From NCBI GenBank assembly GCA_039000515.1, contig JBCFYV010000001.1:60756234-60820233 (forward strand): 64,000 bases of DNA. Reading direction: 5' to 3'. This stretch comes from Timema cristinae (lineage: Eukaryota > Arthropoda > Insecta > Phasmatodea > Timematidae). The notes under the pieces were generated by a model. That model saw nothing but the letters and a program-made list of their open reading frames with translations, was not told the origin of the DNA and made no database searches. Below are positions 37,084-47,472 of the stretch, in pieces (positions within the stretch are counted from its first letter, which is position 1; the number at the start of each line of letters is the position of its first letter). The translations under genes and the position numbers were made by a program.

Positions 37084-37660
37084 ACAAACAAAAACACCAA
37101 CCACCGATCAATAGTTTGTAATAACTTGATGTGGGTAAAATACAACAAAAACACCAACCACTGATCGATAGTTTGTAATAACTTGATGCGGGTAAAATAC
37201 AAACAAAAACACCAACCACTGATCAATAGTTTGTAATAACTTTATGTGGGTAAAATACAAACAAAAACACCATCCACCGATCGATAGTTTGTAATAACTT
37301 GATGTGAGTAAAATACAAACAAAAACACCAACCACTGATCGATAGTTTGTAATAACTTGATGTGGGTAAAATACAACAAAAACACCAACCACTGATCGAT
37401 AGTTTGTAATAACTTGATGTGGGTAAAATACAAACAAAAAACCAACCACCGATCGATAGTTTGTAATAACTTGATGTGGGTAAAATACAAACAAAATCAC
37501 CAACCACTGATCGATAGTTTGTAATAACTTGATGTGGGTAAAATACAAACAAAAACACCAACCACCGATCGATAGTTTGTAATAACTTGGTGTGGGTAAA
37601 TTACCAACAAAAACACCATCCATCGATCGATAGTTTGTAATAACTTGATGTGAGTATAAT
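37084..37660. repeat. 57-58-bp minisatellite, 10 copies
   Basis: The unit contains GATCGATAGTTTGTAATAAC and TTGATGTGGGTAAAATACAA. The core ATAGTTTGTA recurs every 57-58 bp from 37111 to 37630. The minus strand is open across the array only because no copy has a stop in these frames; the peptide cycles through three frames of the same repeat and is not a gene. Confidence 0.95.
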
Positions 37661-37756
37661 ACAGAACCCACGAGGGAGGTTGGTGTCCACACAACTGAAA
37701 GTGTTTTTATGAAATAACTTTCTTCTCTAACGCCAAAAAATGTGTGTACACTTTCT

Positions 37757-38200
37757 CTACAATTCTACCTTCCTCATATTAAACATCATTATCATCATCC
37801 AACGTTTACACCTCTTGTGTGTCATCTTCCAATCCTGTTGATCTTTACAAACTTCTCCAACAACCAGATGTCTCCATTCTGCTCCTTTAGCTTTCATGTC
37901 CTTCTGCGCTTGATCCATCCATCTTATCTGTGGTCTTCCAAAAGGTCTTCTACCTTTCTCTTTGCTCTGTAAGCCTTTCTTAGGCATCCTATCATCCTCC
38001 ATTCTCATCACATGACTTTACCACATCAACTTTATACTCTTCAGTGTCTCTTCTAATGATATATCTTTTAAACTATCCCTAATTATTTCATTTCTTATCC
38101 TGTCTCTTTTTGTTACATTCTCAATGCCTCTCAGGAACCTCATCTCTGCTACCTGCAATCTACTTAAATCTCTCTTGCCCAGTCATTTTAGGTTTGAAGC
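37757..38200 (-). mobile_element. LINE RT C-terminal remnant
   Basis: The minus strand encodes MRMEDDRMPKKGLQSKEKGR followed by RRPFGRPQIRWMDQAQKD, the conserved tail ('GHV.RM...R.PK......G.R..GRP..RW.D') of LINE reverse transcriptases, then WRHLVVGEVCKDQQDW. It is 84 codons open with an upstream continuation to about 38.2 kb. A (ATC)n 3' end at 37785-37800 fits the same family as 33.2 kb. Confidence 0.78.
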
Positions 38201-38411
38201 TGGGAATGGAAGGCAGAAAGCTGAAATTTTGCACAGTGTTCTACAAAACATGCTTGGTAACATACAGAAAGTCCCCGGAAATCCCGCAATTGCTTCCTTC
38301 CAAAATGGCCGACAAAACTGGCGGTTATGAGATTTTGCTCTAAAAACTTTAAATGGTTTTTTTATATGGACTTCGTGCTTAGCTAGTTTTGTAGATAAAA
38401 ATCTCTATTTA

Positions 38412-38416
<5 letters not shown>

Positions 38417-38442
<26 letters not shown>

Positions 38443-38592
38443 TATTATTATAGCACCGTGTCTTACTACCCGTTCAGTTATATGCACTTACACTAATGTG
38501 TAATGTAGGTGATTGTGAGATGAAATGAAGGACCTACAGTTTAACGTGGAATCCGAACCACGGTGGAGGCCTGGCATTCCCCACATTCACAA
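38417..38592 (-). mobile_element. SINE 3' half, inverted copy
   Basis: It begins with an (AAT)n run (38417-38452), then ACCGTGTCTTACTACCCGTT and CTACAGTTTAACGTGGAATC and GGTGGAGGCCTGGCATTCCC, the reverse complement of the family body. The head is missing. Confidence 0.85.
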
Positions 38593-38599
38593 GATTATT

Positions 38600-39950
38600 A
38601 ATAATAATTCATTTTCCTGTAATTAATATATTTTATGGGTAATAATGTATTGTCTTTGATCACGATTATCTACTAAACCATTACTAAAACTGAAAATATA
38701 CCTTAAAAAATATTTTTGGTCAGTTCATTGGCTTCAAATTGGTGTATTCGTGTTTTCTCTCCTTATATTGTGCCGTGATTGGTTCAGTGTCAAAATAGCC
38801 ATTACTATAATATTGAACTGTCCTTAAGTTATCAGGTGTGTGTAATTCATGTACATACAAAATGGTATGCACAAACTACCGTTAACGTACAGTACAGTGA
38901 GACCTAGCAATAATAATTATATTGAACAAACCAAGTCTAAAACTAAAAGGTGTTACTCTTTCAACTAACCTGAACATTTAGTATCTACCTGCCCAATTAG
39001 AAATAAGAGCCCAACAACAACAACAAAAACTAACTGTGCACGGAAAAACATCTAAGTCCGCGCAAAGAGCTAAACAAAGTTTTTTAAAATGCCCAAAAAT
39101 GCAAAAAAAAAAAAAAAAACTTCTGTATCATTGTTGTGTTTAGAAGCTTATATAGGAAAATATAAGATATTCCTGTTAGTAGATACCAAGTCCATTAATA
39201 ACGTATGTTCTACACAATTGTATGAAGAGATGAAGAGCTATGCAATAACAAGTGTATAAAAAAGGAACAAAAGTGCAATATAGAATGTATCACAGCGGAT
39301 CATACTATATTTAAGGTTAACAAAAAGATCAAAATTTTTATTAAAATCAGTGGCCTCTCTTGGCCAATATGGTTTCTTGTGGCACCTAAACTAATGATAA
39401 GACTCTCACATCACATGTTTTCTGCTTGGCCCTTAAGACCAGTGACTTGATTAGGGGTGGGTCTCACTTCTTAGCCTGCATGGCCATGTTTTATTCAGCA
39501 GGGCCTTACGACCAGGAAGGGGCTGTTAGGGTTGTCCAAAGCCTAATCGTTATACCTAGTTAGGTTTAGGTTTGCATATTTTGGGTAACCAGTTTGCGAT
39601 ATCAACTTGTGGGTCATCTCTGACCATTAGGCATGGCTCGCGTTCTATATGTTAATTAATTTGTGTTGTTCACCAGATTGTGGTGTTCAACTTGTGGGTG
39701 GTTTCTGCTCTTCTGGCGCGGCCCGCATCAAAACTAAATTTTATGTCTGAACTAAATGTCATGTCTGATAACCCTTTGTGGCAATTGGACGCCCTCTTCA
39801 TTCATTGTAAGTCATGTTTTTCATGATTCTGGCTTAGACCTATTGGTTGTCTGCCAAACCATGTTAAGTCAACGCCTACAACCCTCAATTGAAACTTTCC
39901 TTATATATTTGGTCGGTCCATTTATGACCATAGCAGACAGATAACTATTT
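38600..39950. other. No gene recognised; possible 5' part of the gypsy remnant
   Basis: Contains a poly(A) run at about 39102-39119. From about 39.4 kb the base composition changes and may belong to the leader/gag of the downstream gypsy element, but no LTR copy matching the 3' side was found. Confidence 0.4.
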
Positions 39951-40799
39951 GATACCTGTTAACTAGAGCGCTTGGTGTAAGTGTTTGAGATGGGCAGGGC
40001 AACATCAAACACGCTGCTGTACGGTGGATCAAAACAAATTTTACTGTACAGCTTGTGATCGAAGAGGGCATGTGGAGCCTGCTTGTCTTTTGGAGACGTG
40101 GCGAGGTAGAAATACACCAAGGGCACATCAGGTAACGTATATAATAGAGCATCATAAACAGGATTATGATGATCTATCATAACTATACAATATTAAAGAC
40201 GTATCGAAACATAGTGTGCCTGACACCAAGAGGCAACCCACAATGCCAGCGATAAACCTGTTCCTGCGCATAGACGGCATGTTTCACACCATGGAGGTAG
40301 ACACGGGGACAGCATGTGACGCTCATCTCGGAGGAAACCTATAAGATATTGTGTTCTCACCGACCCAAGAGTCCTTAGACTTGGATTTGCGTAACTGGGC
40401 AGCTGGCACACCAATTCTACTTCTAGGCTAAAAATCAGCAGAGGTTCAGTTTAAATAAAGATGAGTGACACTAACCCTGGTAGTAGCCACAGGCCATGGA
40501 CCCAGTCTACTTGTAAGACTGTGGTTTGAGCCCCTCGGGCTCACAGTTCTGGACTAAATATTGTAGGCAACACTTAAGCGAACAAAGAGCAAAACCCTAC
40601 TAGCATTAATAATAATCAAGAATTACCGGTACAAGGATATAGGACAAACAATAAGGTTACAGTGCAAAATACCCTGCTTACTCCAAGTGAGTTTAATAAT
40701 TTAAACACCGTGTTACAAGGTTACCCTGCAATGGCCGACCCCCACATTTGAAGACTTAAATAGGCCTATGGTGAGACTGGAGCTAGATCCATCCATACC

Positions 40800-41565
40800 A
40801 CCAAAATATTGAAAGGCCAGTCAAATATGAAATTTGAAGGCTAGTTGATCTACGGGAGTATGAGTCATTGGCATACTTTAGATGGGACACACCATTAGTG
40901 ATAATTGAAAAAGGAAATGGGGAGCTTCGTCTTTGCGGGGATTACAGGGCAACTCTGAACAAAGCCTTAAAGCCTGATACATACCCCTTACCTACAGCTT
41001 CAGTGACTATCACACAACCACTAGTAAGAACAATTTTTTTCAAAAATTGATTTAGAGCAAGCATATACGCAGCTCAAAGCAGATGTTAATCTGCAGATGT
41101 TTTAACAGTAAACACAATCAGAGGACTCCACTGGATGAACCGCTTGCCATTCAGGATTAACACGGCGCCAGGCATTTTCCAAAAAATGATGGCCAACTTA
41201 TTCGCAAATATGGAGGGAGTGGCAATCCTACTGGAAGACGTAGTGATGGCAAGTAGAACGTTCCAAGAACACAAGGACAAACTGTTTCAGGTACTACAGT
41301 GACTCAGTGATGCGGGCCTTTGAGTCAAAATAGCAAAATGTCAGTTTTGAGTCTCAGCATTAACCTTTTTGAGATATCGAATTGATGTTTCAGGCTTGCA
41401 CCCAATGTCTGAAAAAGTTAGTGCTATTCAGAATACCCCAAAACCTGCGAATAAAACAGTTACAATCATTTTTAGGTTTGCTTAATTTTTATGAGCGTTT
41501 TCTAAGCAACAAAGCTACTATCCTGGAACCCCTGCACCGTCTACTGAACCAACCTAATGGGTAGA
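40800..41565 (+). pseudogene. Gypsy reverse transcriptase remnant
   Basis: WDTPLVIIEKGNGELRLCGD is the typical fingers motif (W.SP.V...K..G..R.C.DYR). A stop and a frame change follow, then LPFRINTAPGIFQKMM and VAILLEDVVMASRTFQEHKD. The catalytic box normally reads (Y/F)xDD and here reads LLEDV, so one catalytic Asp has become Glu. The thumb has LQSFLGLLNFYERFL in the next frame. It is non-functional. Confidence 0.8.
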
Positions 41566-41579
41566 ACTGAAGACCAGTA

Positions 41580-42310
41580 GCTCTACAGCTGCTTCATAAC
41601 ACCCACCTGGGAATTGAAAACACAAAGTATGCAGCACGCAGTTCAATGTGGTGGCCAACATAGACAATGAAGTAGAAGCAATTATACGAGGCTGCAAAAC
41701 CAGCCAAGAAGTTAAACATAAACCTACCAAGGCTATAAGTCATCCTTGGCCAAGCCCCAGCAAGCCGTTGTCCAGAATTCCCGTTGATTTTGCCAAACTA
41801 GTAGAAAGACACACACTATTCCTGGTAGTGGATGCATTTTCCAAATCAATAGAAGTAACCACAATAAGCTCAATTACAGCTGGATCACTTATCAAGAAAA
41901 CGTGAGAGATTTTCGCAACACACAGCATCCCAGACACACTAATTATCAACGATGATACACAGTTAGTGTCTGCCGAGTTTGATGTACTCTTGAGGAAAAA
42001 TGAAGTTGTACGTGTGAAAACTCTACCATATCACCCTTCAAGTAATGGGCAAGCTGAACGGGCAGTAGAAACTATAAATAAACGGCCTAGAAACATAACA
42101 AGGGAGATTGGCATACACGTCTTGCTCGTGTTCTTTTAGCCACAGAATCATCCCACACGCAACCACCGGAGTGACTCCAGCAGAATTTCTTATGGGTTGT
42201 AAACGTCAAACGGACCTAGAAATGATCCATCTGGACCACACATCACACGGGGAAGGCAAGCAACAAACAAACAAACAAACAAACACCCTAAGCGACACTT
42301 CCACCTAGGA
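41580..42310 (+). pseudogene. Gypsy integrase remnant
   Basis: The zinc-binding end (HNTHLGIENTKYAARSSMWW) is followed by IDNEVEAIIRGCKTSQEV and the DDE core. The first Asp is in FLVVDAFSKSIEV, the second in LIINDDTQLVSAEF, and the Glu in HPSSNGQAERAVETIN. Downstream is HATTGVTPAEFLMGCKRQTD, a usual C-terminal segment. An in-frame TGA after ITAGSLIKKT and later frame changes break it. Confidence 0.8.
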
Positions 42311-42920
42311 GATACAGTGTGGTTTTGGGAATATTCTGCCAACAATCCCAAGTAGACTCAGGGCATAGTAGAAAAATCCTTAGTGGAATGGATGTATGAA
42401 GTAACCAACAAGGATGGTTGTAGAAATAGAAAGTATGTTGTTTAGGTCAGACAGGCTTCAGAGTTTCAGGCAAGCAGCAATATTCTCAGAGAGATAAGCA
42501 CATGCTAGTACAGATATTCCTGTGATAGGACACACCAGTGCGACAAGAACTAGACCAGGACCAGCCCCCATTGTCGGAACGACACCATGAGATGATACCA
42601 CAGCGAAAGAAGTCCTGGAAACCTGGACAAACCAGTGGGCAAAACCAACAGGCAACACTAAAACGGGGAAGGCCGTGCAAGGAGCAGCAACAACAAACAC
42701 CCTGTTTACAGCCAGTGTTCACTAAGCACCCACATCAGCCACTCTCCTTGCAACTAAGAGGAAGGATTCATGCGCCACCTTTATTGAGGTCGTAAAGAAC
42801 AAGGTGCCCAAATCCCCATTATATTGATTAAAAAGTGAAATTAGTGAGTGGGGGAGGAACTGCATAGTTTTTGATAGAAAAGAAACATAGATATAATTTA
42901 ACTGTGAGGGGAGGACTGTA

Positions 42921-44640
42921 GTATATGTATAAAACAAGTCTTGTGCACCAGAAAGCACTGTAAACATCTGAGAAACGACTGAAGTGCGCAGCCTCCATGA
43001 TATAGACAAACTAGAGTAGCATCGGTGTTGCGAAGTAACGGCCATGAAATGACATTATATTTGCGGTTATAATGTGACTTCAGTTAGCACTGCATACGTA
43101 ACATAAAACTTGACAACACACCGCCTAAATCACTTTTAAGTGTAAATATTGATGATTACAGGAAAGTTTAAGTTATGCTGGGTTGGGAAAGTGTCATAAT
43201 AATGAAAGTTCAAGTTCAAGTGGGTTGAGAAAGTGCCACTTAGTTAAGTGGAACTTTTCCTTATGTACTTAAACAGGTTTTTTTAAATTGACTCTACATG
43301 TGTTTATGTTTGGAAAAATGTAGAGTATAATTATTTTCGTTATTTTAAGAAATAAATAGCCGAGAGTGGGATGGATATAGTAAATTAAACTTAGCTACCC
43401 ACCAAAAATATTTATCTCACAGTTATTCTTCATCTACCATCGTTCCTTGGTCCAAAGGAAAAGACTACATAGCAAAGTTGTCTACTCACCATGGTCGCTC
43501 TATTTGACCAGCTACGCAACACGCCCAACACCACAGGTCCCACTCATCCACACGCCAACAATCTGAGGGACTGCGTTCCCGAGGCTCGCCACCAGGAGGC
43601 ACTAGCATCGGCGGACCCATGGAAAAGGTTCCACAGAGACTAAGATAGATGGAGATACTACGAGAATCGTCTATGAAGCTTCTCCAATGTTCTTCATTCA
43701 TCCAGCGCGTGTGTTACCCTCACGTAATTCCTAAACTCCCACCCTATGGGGATAGAATTAAAAGTGTCATTCGGCCAAGTGAAAATCACTCTTAGTACTT
43801 GATCGGTTTGAACTAAGTGGGTAGCGTCAAGCTAGAGACATTGAGAGAATGTAAGCAAAATTCAATTTTGGTTTAAAGTAATAATTAAACCTATATTTGT
43901 ATCTTTCAAAATTCCTTTTGGAAATATTACTCAAAAAACCCTTTTTGTTAAGATGCTTCGTTGGAAGACTTGATAGGATATAATAATATTTTTCCAACGA
44001 TCTGTTGTGGAAATAGACAATAAACCGTCACTTTGTTGTTTGATTATATTTAATGATCATATTTTTTTCAAAGACTTTAATTTGGAAATATACTCTAGAA
44101 CTTTCATTTTCTTGTGTGATTATATTTAATGAGATTATTTCTCCAAATACTTTGATGTGGAAATAGACTATTAAACTTTCACTTTGTTATTTGGTTATAT
44201 TTAAAGATAATCTTTCGCCAAAGATTCTAAAGTTCAAATATACTCTCTAAACTTGCGTTTGTCTTGTTTGACAATTGTTTTCCAAAGACTCGAAAATGGA
44301 AATATACTTCTAAACTTTCACTGTCATAATTGACAACCTTTAAAGGATAATAAGTTGGCAAAGATTCTAATATGGAGATATATCGTACTTCAGTATGAAC
44401 TTTACTATAATACAAGATTTGTTTGGGATTAATCAAATTAAAACTTAATGTTTGTTAATTATATAATTCTTTTAGTCATATTATTTGAGTTAGGCCATTA
44501 TGCCAAGTTTTACATGCACTTATTATCTCACGCTTAGGTTCTTAAATTGATATTCTTTTGTCAAAGTAAGTTCCCGAAAGTTATGACAATTTAAATAATC
44601 CTTGTTAGTAAGGAGAATGCGGCTTTCTATTACTCATTTG
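42921..44640. other. Left flank of the large Polinton; diverged tandem repeats, no gene
   Basis: The first part may contain a gypsy 3' LTR. From 43900 to 44410 about five degenerate units of 80-95 bp recur, each with 'GGAAATAKACT..TAAACTTTCA' and 'TTTGTTATATTTAA' like text (for example TGTGGAAATAGACAATAAAC). An open minus stretch at 43486-43701 has no recognisable domain. Confidence 0.55.
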
Positions 44641-44642
44641 CA

Positions 44643-45060
44643 TAATGGGTGGAGGGGTGGGTAGGTAGGTGGGTGGGGGGTTGTGTCTCCTGGGATGCTG
44701 GAGGATGTGAGGTAGGGGGTGGGGTTTTGGGGGTTGGAGCACCTGCCTGACTGAGAGAAGTGAGGGGGAGACTATTTTTTTTGGTGCGGCATACGGGGAC
44801 TCATTTGCATAATTTATGTTTCCTGGGGATGTGAAGGGTTGGAGCACGCGGATGACAGAGAGAGGTGATGAGTCAGGGTTCTCCATCTCTCTCATCAGAT
44901 TGAGAAGGGTGACAGAGAGAGGTGAGGGGTCAGGGTTCTCTCTCATAAGATGAGGCAGGGTTGAGTGTTCTCTCTCCCGACGAGCCAGCGAGTTTTTTCT
45001 CCTCTCTCCCGGCGAGTTTTTTTTCTCTTAGTGATCTCTCTCTCTCTCTCTTCCATCAGT
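44643..45060 (+). repeat. Polinton left terminal inverted repeat
   Basis: It opens TAATGGGTGGAGGGGTGGGT and runs through GGAGCACCTGCCTGACTGAG to CCCGACGAGCCAGCGAGTTT and a CT-rich end. The right TIR is its reverse complement with scattered differences. It contains an internal ACTCATTTGCATAAT (about 44798), also present just outside the left edge (44631-44645). Confidence 0.93.
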
Positions 45061-45364
45061 GTGACGTAGGGCTATAGTATGTGGATGGGAGTAGAGGCTG
45101 GCGGAGCAAGCATGATGTAACGAACGGTCGCACAGGTGGTCTCAGGGTGTGTGGCAAGCGGCAGGTGTGACAGCTGCACTTGAAAGGGCCGTATATTCTT
45201 GAGGTATACGAGAAATACTTTTATCTGATTCACGAACTTTAGAACATAAATTTCTTTCTATGCGTCATAAAAGTGGCATGCTTAGATTTGTGTTGAGTAG
45301 TTTTCACATTGAGGGTCTAGATCCGTGTACCTTGTGGGAGGGGGGAGAGGCGTGGCTTGGAGCC

Positions 45365-45372
45365 TATAAATA
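45365..45372 (+). promoter_or_regulatory. TATA box of the first Polinton gene
   Basis: TATAAATA in CCTATAAATAGGGGCGG lies 53 bp upstream of the ATG at 45425, with an initiator-like TCATT near 45401. Confidence 0.7.
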
Positions 45373-45424
45373 GGGGCGGTCAACCCTTTTTTTGTTGAAT
45401 CATTAACCGGTAGCTATATTAGCC

Positions 45425-45796
45425 ATGGCGTCAGAATTTGTAGCCGCATTTTTAACGGAGGTGGGAAGTAATGAAATACTTCCGCGTAAATTGACTGACT
45501 TGGAGATAGGTCATACGTACCGTATTTCTTCAATAAAATCGATAAATACCCGATTCGGTCGTCGTATTCTTACTGTACTCGACGCCAAGTATCAAGTTTG
45601 GCTTCCGCGGAGATTTTCGACGCTTAGTGATGCTCAGATAGAGGACATCTCGAAAGCGGATCTATTACTTGTTTACAAAGGTCTCTCTACCGCCACCAAA
45701 ACAGCCATCCTGAACTTTGCAGGTAAGTGTGTGTGTGTGTGCTAGGATAACCGTACTTAATCTAAGTCAATAATCATTGAATTGTTTTCAGGTTAA
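45425..45796 (+). CDS. Conserved small Polinton protein, about 100 aa, probable 69-nt intron
   Basis: The open frame from ATG 45425 reads MASEFVAAFLTEVGSNEILP and continues with YRISSIKSINTRFGRRILTV and VWLPRRFSTLSDAQIEDISK. The pattern 'Y.I..I....T+FG..I...L......V.LP+RF' is one I know from small proteins in many arthropod Polintons; their role is not known to me. At 45722 a strong donor (GCAG|GTAAGTG) occurs, and at 45790-45791 a good acceptor (TTGTTTTCAG). Splicing gives one more Gly then TAA (45794-45796). Unspliced, the frame ends at 45745 with KCVCVC. This is the only Polinton gene here with no visible lesion. Confidence 0.7.
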
Positions 45797-46860
45797 ATGT
45801 GAATAGTTTTTGAAATGAGTTTAAAAAGAATTGTTTACATCATTAACTAACAATACAAGGTTCGAACCTCACTCCCAGGATAATTGTGCTTAATCGACAC
45901 CTCGTAAGACCTAAGTTAATAATCTTTAAAAAGATTTGTTTACATCATTAACTAACAATACAAGGTTCGAACCTCACTCCCAGGTTAATTGTGCTTAATC
46001 TACACCTCGTAAAACCTAAGTTAATAATTTTTTTAAATATTTGTTTACATCATTAACTAGCAATACAAGGTTCGAACCTCACTCCCAGGATAATTGTGCT
46101 TAATCTACACCTCGTAAGACCTAAGTCAATAATCATTGAATTATTTTCAGGTTAAATGTGAATAGTTTTTTAAATGAGTTTAAAAAGAATTGTTTACATC
46201 ATTAACTAACAATACAAGGTTCGAACCTCACTCCCAGGATAATTGTGCTTAATCTACACCTCGTAAGACCTAAGTTAATAATCTTTAAAAAGATTTGTTT
46301 ACATCATTAACTAACAATACAAGGTTCGAACCTCACTCCTAGGATAATTAAGCTTAATCTACACCTCGTAATACCTAAGTTAATAATCTTTAAAAAGATT
46401 TGTTTACATCATTAACTAACAATACAAGGTTCGAACCTCACTCCCAGGAAAATTGTGCTTAATCTACACTTCGTAAAACCTAAGTTAATAATTTTTAAAA
46501 AGATTTGTTTACATCATTAGCTAGCAATACAAGGTTCGAACCTCACTCCCAGGATAATTGTGCTTAATCTACACCTCGTAAGACCTAAGTTAATAATCTT
46601 TAAAAAGATTTGTTTACATCAATAACTAACAATACAAGATTCGAACCTCACTCCCAGGATAATTGTGCATAATCTACACCTCGTAAGACCTAAGTTAATA
46701 ATCTTTAAAAAGATTTGTTTACATCATTAACTAACAATACAAGGTTCGAACCTCACTCCCAGGATAATTGTGCTTAATCTACTCCTCGTAAGACCTAAGT
46801 CAATAATCATTGAATTGTTTTCAGGTTAAATGTGAATAGTTTAAGCACATTTTCGTCACG
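45780..46860 (+). repeat. 105-bp tandem array, nine copies, each with GGTTCGAACC
   Basis: The unit includes TGTTTACATCATTAACTAAC, AATACAAGGTTCGAACCTCA and CTCGTAAGACCTAAGT. Copies of CAATACAAGG start at 45851, 45956, 46061, 46210, 46315, 46420, 46525, 46630 and 46735, so spacing is 105 bp except one of 149 bp. The longer copy includes the acceptor-bearing segment TTTTCAGGTTAAATGTGAAT seen at 45786, 46147 and 46819. The palindromic GGTTCGAACC equals a pol III B-box core. Confidence 0.95.
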
Positions 46861-47099
46861 GTTAATAATGCTTTAAAGGAATATCGAGAATTGAGCACGA
46901 GTGAATAGTTTAAAAAAAACACCTACTTGAGTCGTTTTTGAAATGAGTTTAAACGCACTTTTTTGCCACCCTTTTTCTCGTCTTTCTTCTTTTAACGGAA
47001 GGGACCGAGGGACAGCAACCTTCAGCAATAAAAAAAAGTAATATTTAAACCTTTCTGTATTTACAGTAAACTAAAATATCACAAACAGCTTACGTACAA

Positions 47100-47345
47100 A
47101 TCTGTCTTACTACCCTTTCTGGTTATACCCCTACATACTAACGCTGTTTATGAATTAATAGGGTTTATATTTAGAGGAAATGTGTACAAATTAGCATGGT
47201 GAGAGAGAGTAGAAAGCATCCTTGAGCGAGAGTCGAACCTTGACCCTCCAGACTCTTCAGAACAGGCAGTGACTGAAGCAGCTAGGTAGCCTGATTGTCT
47301 AGGAGGTAAGGTGTTAGCATATGATTATCATACTTATGCACTTAC
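47100..47345. mobile_element. SINE scraps between the repeat array and polymerase
   Basis: CTTACTACCCTTTCTGGTTA (47107-47126) with ACATACTAACGC is the reverse complement of the SINE 3' end. About 130 bp on, GATTGTCTAGGAGGTAAGGT (47293-47312) resembles the SINE A-box head on the plus strand. Both are short and diverged. Confidence 0.5.
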
Positions 47346-47472
47346 ACACATCATAGTCGTTCCTGTTTGTTTGCTTACAGCCATCTCTAGCCCACTTGAC
47401 GTTATCTTGGAGGGGACTGTACCTGAATGAAGAGGAGAATAAAAAGGAGAGCATAGAGCGAACTTAAGGAAC

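Larger units (their letters stand above)
39960..42920 (+). mobile_element. Ty3/gypsy retrotransposon remnant, RNase H deleted
   Basis: Gypsy gag-pol order is visible on the plus strand. There is a CCHC zinc knuckle CTACDRRGHVEPAC (about 40045-40086), an aspartic protease core MEVDTGTACD (about 40291-40320), RT (40.8-41.56 kb) and integrase (41.58-42.3 kb). A purine-rich tract GTGAGGGGAGGAC (42904-42916) is followed by TGTAGTATATG, which may be the polypurine tract and start of the 3' LTR. Stops and frameshifts occur throughout. The sequence jumps from the RT thumb straight to the integrase zinc-binding region (LLHNTHLGIENTKYA), so RNase H is missing. The best family fit is K02A2.6-like gypsy elements. 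No 5' LTR was found. Confidence 0.8.

Noticed and set aside
37108..37692. Long minus-strand open frame (194 codons) with repeats of TSSYYKLSIGGWCF and HIKLLQTIDQWL
   Set aside because: It is the 57-58-bp minisatellite read through three frames; a repeat without stops stays open by chance.
42458..42795. Overlapping open frames on both strands downstream of the gypsy integrase
   Set aside because: They lie in the tail of the gypsy pol remnant and have low-complexity composition.
43486..43701. Minus-strand frame with repeated Trp and Cys
   Set aside because: No family resemblance; a GC-rich patch that may belong to a gypsy LTR or leader.
47213..47250. Possible tRNA gene around AGAGTCGAACCTTGACCCTC
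   Set aside because: Only a B-box-like stretch; no cloverleaf could be folded, and SINE scraps lie nearby.
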